Notes under the pieces: model-generated | What the model was told of the DNA's origin: nothing | The model's input: the letters and a program-made list of their open reading frames with translations, nothing else | Database searches by the model: none | Position numbers and translations under genes: made by a program | Shown: positions 59,248-64,000 of the stretch, piece after piece | How the letters are laid out: each line of letters begins with the position of its first letter | How positions within the stretch are numbered: position 1 is the stretch's first letter | Source: Rhypophila decipiens | Taxonomy: Eukaryota > Ascomycota > Sordariomycetes > Sordariales > Naviculisporaceae | Reading direction: 5' to 3' | Assembly: GCA_033297075.1 (NCBI GenBank) | Contig: MU858192.1 | Span: forward strand, 35,236-99,235 | Length of the DNA: 64,000 nt

Positions 59248-61168
59248 CTTGAAGTTGAAGCTCAGAGGAATATTGAAGATGGCGTTTTGGTACTCAGAGA
59301 CAATGTGTGATTTGTGAGTAGACTGGCTGTGATATGACTGTGTTGCGATCAAGTAAGGAGATGTCTGAGGTGAGAAGGGTGTCTGGTTATACGCTTATAT
59401 ACTCAGTCCAGCTGCGATCATGATCTTGTTCAAGTCCATAAAAGTATTCGGGATATAACAGGCCATCCATGCCATGATGTAGAGCAGGTTTTGCTACCCA
59501 TGAAACAAGTTCATCTGATAGGAAGCCCTATAGTAGGGGTAGGTAGTTCCCGAGGAGATGAACATCGTCAATCCAAGCAAGCTCTAGCTGACATCACAAT
59601 CACCAGTCCCGCATCGCCGACCTTTCAAATCGCCGCTGCATGCGACTGTTCGGGTCTTGTCCCATGTCATGAACTGTGGGGAATTAAAATTGGGTGGACG
59701 GCGAGGATGGTTGATATCGAACGGGAAAGCAAGAAGGCGAACAATGGGAATCAGGTGAGTGGATGTGACCCCTCCTCCACATTCTTCAGCCCAGTCCAGC
59801 CAACGGCCGGCAACCTGCCCGAATCTCTAGAACCTTGCGGGCCGAACGAAGATGGAAGGTTCCTTGGAACAAAAAAATCGTCCTGGTGGATTGAGATAGA
59901 CCATGGTTGACCTGACATGGTTGTCCTTGGTTATCGTTGAGGCAACCACTCGGTTGCGGAGTGCAGTACCATACGGGCACTAATAAGGCTCGGGTCTCGG
60001 GGCCGTGAGACCAAGAGCACTTGGTTTCCCAGATCTGCAGTCAGGCGTTACGGATCTCGGCGGCGGGGATTGAAAAGCGGCAAGCTGCGTGGGTTGAGGT
60101 TCCCGGGGTGTCGGCCGGAAGTCGGTGATCGTCGCCAGGTTTCTTGCCCGGGAGGAAAGTGCTGACCGAAAGTTCCTAAAGTTCTTCGGCGATGTTGATA
60201 TGACTAGGTAGGTGTGCTCGGTGTGAGACCTCGGCCCGGGTGGGGCAAAAGGCGGCGAAGCATGATCAGGGAATGTCCTTGAATGTCTTATTGTCTCATG
60301 TCTTCAAATCTGTGAGATGGATTACAAAGCAAATAGACAAAATCATGATGTCGGCCGTTGACGTCTCATCCGGTCGGTCGGTCGGTCGGTTGTCGGGCGA
60401 GTACCCGTGCTGGGCCAGGAAAATGAAAGGGAAAAGTGTCAAGATTCAAGGTCGCCGACTACGCATAAGGTGTGGAAGTTGTCCATTTAATATCGAAACG
60501 TTCGTACTCAGCTGTCACCAGGGGCTCGGGTCGGGGAATAGGGGCTGGTGGATTCTCCCCGGCTCCCGTGCTTGCATGAACGGCATGCAGATCAGGCCAA
60601 CTAACCTCGCCGAAGTCGTTACGTATTAACTTATTGTACTAACAAGTATTCTCGGCGACATCCAGGATATAAGCAAGGTCTTATTTCTGTGACGAGGTAC
60701 ATCCTAAATACGTACCGGGTTTGAGTGTTATAATTATTTAGAGTGCTGACCAAGTCCACGTCGGCGACCTATGCTACCCCTTGACGTACGTAGCTTCCCG
60801 CTGCCCGAATCTTCCTCATGCATCCATCAGGGGTTACGAGCAGGGAGGCTCAATCTCGAAAGTTGCACCATATGACCACGGGTGACATGTCTCATCAGAC
60901 GCTGTTTCACATGTAGGATGAACTTCGATGCAAATGGTGGATGACTTCAATATCTTTGTGCATGAAATAGGAATAGTAAAATGGTATCTCCTCCCCTTAA
61001 TCATCCACCAACTGAAGATGAAATGCTGCCATGTCCGAAAAAAATGTGTTTATGTACATGTACATTTGAATGAAAGAAATTGAGCGCGTAGATCCGATCT
61101 GTGATGTGATCTGGGTAAAATGGGAGGGGAGAAAGCAAGTCGTAATGCACACAATATATGCCATCCTC
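59248..61168. other. Intergenic spacer of the sulfur gene pair
   Basis: This 1.9 kb is the promoter side of the hydrolase gene and the 3' side of the transporter gene. No rhodanese or regulator gene is seen in it. TGACATCA at 59589-59596, about 340 bp before the hydrolase start, is the same core as at 4116 before the sulfate permease. A (CGGT)5 array is at 60371-60390. Confidence 0.5.
60371..60390 (+). repeat. (CGGT)5 microsatellite
   Basis: Five perfect tandem CGGT units in the spacer between the two sulfur genes. Confidence 0.9.
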
Positions 61169-62228
61169 TTAACCCAAGAGCAAGCCCATAAGGCCACCTC
61201 CTACAAAGCACGCCCCAATGGACAAGAAGCTTGAGATGGACAAAAGAGAAATGCCACTGAGACCGTGGCCCGAAGTGCAGCCGCCCGCCATTCTAGCTCC
61301 GATGATCATAAGGAAGCCGCCCAGCGTCGCCGAGAAAGGCGAGACCGCAAGCTCCGAGACTTCACCCAAGGCCGGGAACACCTTGCTGGTGAGGTATGCG
61401 CCGGCGCTCATGGCAGCCACAAACAAAAGGTTGGTATACTTCTTCGGGAGCAGGTCACCCTTGAACAAGTCCCAGAACCAGTGACCGATTTCCTCGAAGG
61501 AGGTAGAGGTTCCGATCAGTGACCCCCTCAAGAGAACAGAGATGAGCTGGGCAGAGGTGATGAGAAGGCCGCCGAGGATAGGCGAGATCTTGGCCTCGGG
61601 TCCGACCGTCGTATACACGGCGGTCGCGGCAATGACTGAGGCGCAGACGGCTTCGAAGGCGAGGAAGACGACGGATCGAGGGACGCCGAGACCCTCGTGA
61701 ACAGTCCTGATCTCGCCTTTGGGCGCCGGGGATTGTTTGGCGCAGCTCGTCATGTGCGGCTGGATGTAGCGGATGAAGGCGATGCCGCCCAGCGCCGCAC
61801 CGCCCAGAGCGTAGTAGCCGGATCGAACACCCACGCCGACCTGAGCTAACACCGTCCCCGGACATGCTCCCGCGAGCATCATACCCGCGCCCAAGAGCAA
61901 ACCGCCGACGATATTTCCATCATAGCGGGCAAAGAGTCCAATCGACGAGTAGCTTCGTGGATGAAGGTTGGCAATGCCTGTTCTTTGTACGGCCGCTACT
62001 AAGGAGCTGTTTCCAGTGTAAACGTCAGTCGCTGTTTTGACCATAGGTTTTCTCCAGGAGGGAGCAAAGGACATACGCGCTAGTGGCGGCAGCTGTGAGA
62101 AAGGTCTGGATCATATGCCAGTTCTCGAATTTGAGTTGTGATACAATGACCGAGGGTTGATAGACGCCAGAGGCCGTTAATGCGGCGCCAAACGCGGCGC
62201 CGGTCAGGAGTGTGTTGGCCGTTGCCAT
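61169..62228 (-). CDS. YeeE/YedE-family (TsuA-like) thiosulfate/sulfur transporter, two exons, 329 aa
   Basis: Exon 1 is 62228-62077 and exon 2 is 62006-61169; the intron is 70 nt (GTATGT donor, AACAG acceptor). The protein is an integral membrane protein with about nine hydrophobic segments in two related halves, each with a family cysteine motif: GAGMMLAGACPG (C99) and GARMAGGCTSGHGLSG (C294). In bacterial TsuA these conserved cysteines pass thiosulfate through the membrane. The full-length fused form (329 aa) matches bacterial two-repeat proteins. It lies on the same strand and directly upstream of the persulfide-dioxygenase-like gene, as in bacterial sulfur-detoxification operons. Bacterial origin by horizontal transfer is likely but not shown here. 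Confidence 0.92.
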
Positions 62229-63624
62229 CGTGAATAGTGAGTTGTAAGTGAAGAGATATTCAACAGGCAAGAAATACAGAATATCAGTTGAGAGCTTTTG
62301 TGTAGAACAAAGAGGCGGCTAAAGTGGGTGGGAGAGAAAAAGGAAAATATGTTTTTATTTGATCAGAGGTCCGTCCGGTGCCTTGACTGGTACGTCATCC
62401 CGAAATGATGGGTCTACCAGTATTTATGAAGAGGCCTAGGCACCTCGAGACTTCTCGAGATATGGGGATACCCCGTCCTATTTCGATTTGCTGGTTTGCT
62501 TCCCACCCTTGATGACAAAACTTTTTGTCTCCATGGGCGAGAAAGAAGAGGGGCGGCGGGGGGGGGCACAGCTCGGTCGGGCTTTTCGGGGAACGACATC
62601 AATCATGAGCCTATGACCCCGGAATGGATCTGGTGCCCATCGAGAAGTTCTAGCTTCCGCGAGAGAATGGAGGGGTCTCCCTAGTCGGGGACTAAAAACT
62701 TTTGCCTGGCTGGGCATTGACAGGATGGGAAATAGCAATCACGTTAAAGGATCGTGATGGTTGCGACCTTGGGGTTACCAAATCTCGAATTGGCCATCCA
62801 TCCGGCTTGACGGTTCTTTGGTGTTTTCCCCACGCTAACGGTAAAAGGGAATGAAGGTTAAGAATTGGCGATGGTGGCGTCGACAGGGGGCCACTCGTGG
62901 TTCTTTGACCTAAAGGCGTCATTATTGTGGACGATTTGACGATTGAAACTAAACCTCGGAGACAATGGCCGAGAAGAATGCGCTGGATTTTTGGGCATCT
63001 TGGCCCACAAGGGAATATAAAGTGAGGGAATAAAGTTTTGGCGAAGAAGGATAAACCCCATAAGCTACCCGCACAGGCGAGACACATACGGCGGAAGCAT
63101 CTCGGTGATTTTAAGCAATATTCGTTACCGTGAAATTAAAACAAACAATAAAACGGCCCTCAGCCAGGAACGCTGCAACGCTGCAATCGCCGTGGTGTGC
63201 TCGCCGAGTTCATGGTCCTGTGGCGTTCCCAACGTTGGTCGGAGAGTGAGCAAAAGAAAAGAAAAGCAATTACAAGGCTGAGACCCCGCAGGTACCAAAG
63301 TGCCGCAGTGCACGAGCCACTGTAACAACCCGGCGACCAAGTTCACGGGGGACGGGGGTAAAAGCCACGAACGGGGACCCACAGTCCCGGGTCCAAGTCG
63401 CCTGAATCCCTGTGCTGGATTTTTAGTCGGCGATCTTGAAAATGGTTATACTCGTGCTACACCCCACTTTTCGTTTGGGCCAGCTCTCTCGAGCAGCCTA
63501 TACCATAAAGTAGTACTCCCTATAAAAACAGTATTACTACTTATACAGAATTCGTTAACTACTCTACCCCCTTAAATTAAAGCTATTCTCGATCTAATAA
63601 TAGTATAATCAGTATATCGGCTTT
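62229..63624. other. Intergenic, no gene seen; AT-rich toward the right
   Basis: Promoter side of the YeeE/YedE gene. No coding character. From about 63480 the composition shifts to TA-rich sequence with many TA dinucleotides and short CTACTA/TTAATA runs, as left by repeat-induced point mutation. Confidence 0.45.
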
Positions 63625-63831
63625 CTAGTGTCACGGCCTAGCTGGGAGACGGCGGAACTCATCTCGTTAGGCACTATGGACGAAGATTCTAGACTAAAGA
63701 GAGAAAGAAAGGAAGAATGTGCTGTGTGGTCATGACACTTTATGACCGAGGTAGGATCCACAGTTAGATCCACTTTGCATCTCGCTGACGGAACGTGGCG
63801 TTAACCCCGATGGCCTCATCCGTCACACTAG
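63625..63831. mobile_element. Solo-LTR candidate with CTAG target-site duplication
   Basis: A 199-bp segment (63629-63827) begins TGTCACGG and ends CCGTCACA, so it has the TG..CA ends of retrotransposon LTRs. It is flanked on both sides by CTAG (63625-63628 and 63828-63831). No internal retroelement coding sequence is present, so it would be a solo LTR left by recombination. The TG start with TSD is suggestive rather than conclusive; a 4-bp duplication can arise by chance. Confidence 0.5.
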
Positions 63832-63915
63832 TCTCCTAAACTATTATTAGGCTAAGGATCCTAGTTAATAACTACTTATACCTAAGTTTTATAATAGTTA
63901 AATTTATGTCATGGG

Positions 63916-64000
63916 ATAGGCTGCAATGGCTACTACCATAACACCACTAAAAGGTGGAACGTTGACTTGCTTGTAAGCCAAGTCACGTATTGCAGCCTAT
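63916..64000. repeat. Inverted repeat at window edge (ATAGGCTGCAAT arms)
   Basis: ATAGGCTGCAAT at 63916-63927 is repeated as a perfect 12-bp inverted copy at 63989-64000. Two inner hairpins (CCAC..GTGG and GACTTG..CAAGTC) lie between. It may be the end of a small DNA transposon or a structured RNA; the window stops exactly at the right arm. Confidence 0.5.

Noticed and set aside
59248..59352. 35-residue N-terminal extension of the hydrolase
   Set aside because: The frame begins at TTG; the first ATG gives the family start MSSQGPIIHPIFEPATSTW.
1..64000. CRISPR arrays, bacterial operons, rRNA genes
   Set aside because: None seen; repeats present are minisatellites or transposon-like, and the gene structure is fungal nuclear.

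Overview
The window is nuclear DNA of a filamentous ascomycete, most likely a Sordariomycete and probably Sordariales. The evidence is short spliceosomal introns (mostly 60-90 nt, GT..AG, with CTAAC/CTGAC-type branch sites), single-gene transcription units, an intron-bearing tRNA-Lys, TTAGGG-type telomeric motifs, and ascomycete families such as DUF3433, END3, a three-domain peroxisomal FOX2 and a Ysc84-domain protein. Many reading frames begin at TTG or GTG; I moved starts to ATG and built exon models by hand. Every exon sum is divisible by three.

Layout. 0.4-7.4 kb: a small secreted cysteine-containing protein (-), a secreted nuclease-fold/ricin-B-lectin fusion (+), and a SulP sulfate permease (+). 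7.4-11.9 kb: gene-poor. 11.9-18.4 kb: a DUF3433 membrane protein (+), then an odd locus with an Arg-rich/poly-Ser ORF that runs in frame, through one TAG, into a zinc-knuckle ORF. That locus is bracketed by mirrored ~22-bp repeat arrays and followed by a broken gene fragment. 18.7-28.4 kb: glycerate 3-kinase-like (-), FOX2 (+), J-domain protein (-). 31.3-42.5 kb: END3 (+), AIF/FSP1-like oxidoreductase (-), a MITE-like inverted repeat, acyl-CoA-binding protein (+), TDP1 (-), tRNA-Lys (-), RBR E3 ligase (-). 45.9-56.0 kb: F-box protein (+), a 6.5-kb gene-poor stretch, Ysc84-domain protein (+). 58.2-62.2 kb: a persulfide-dioxygenase-like metallo-hydrolase and a YeeE/YedE thiosulfate-type transporter, both (-). 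62.3-64 kb: no genes; a solo-LTR candidate inside AT-rich sequence and a truncated inverted-repeat element.

Functional links. The 58-62 kb pair matches a bacterial sulfur-detoxification neighbourhood (metallo-beta-lactamase-fold hydrolase plus YeeE/YedE) and may work as an imported sulfane-sulfur module. FOX2 and the acyl-CoA-binding protein both serve fatty-acid metabolism; END3 and the Ysc84 protein both relate to cortical actin and endocytosis. These last genes are not adjacent, so I do not claim they form clusters.

Most worth a second look: the sulfur gene pair, the stop-interrupted zinc-knuckle locus with its flanking repeats, the nuclease/lectin fusion, the 209-bp inverted-repeat element, and the RBR ligase whose IBR is split by a hydrophobic insertion.
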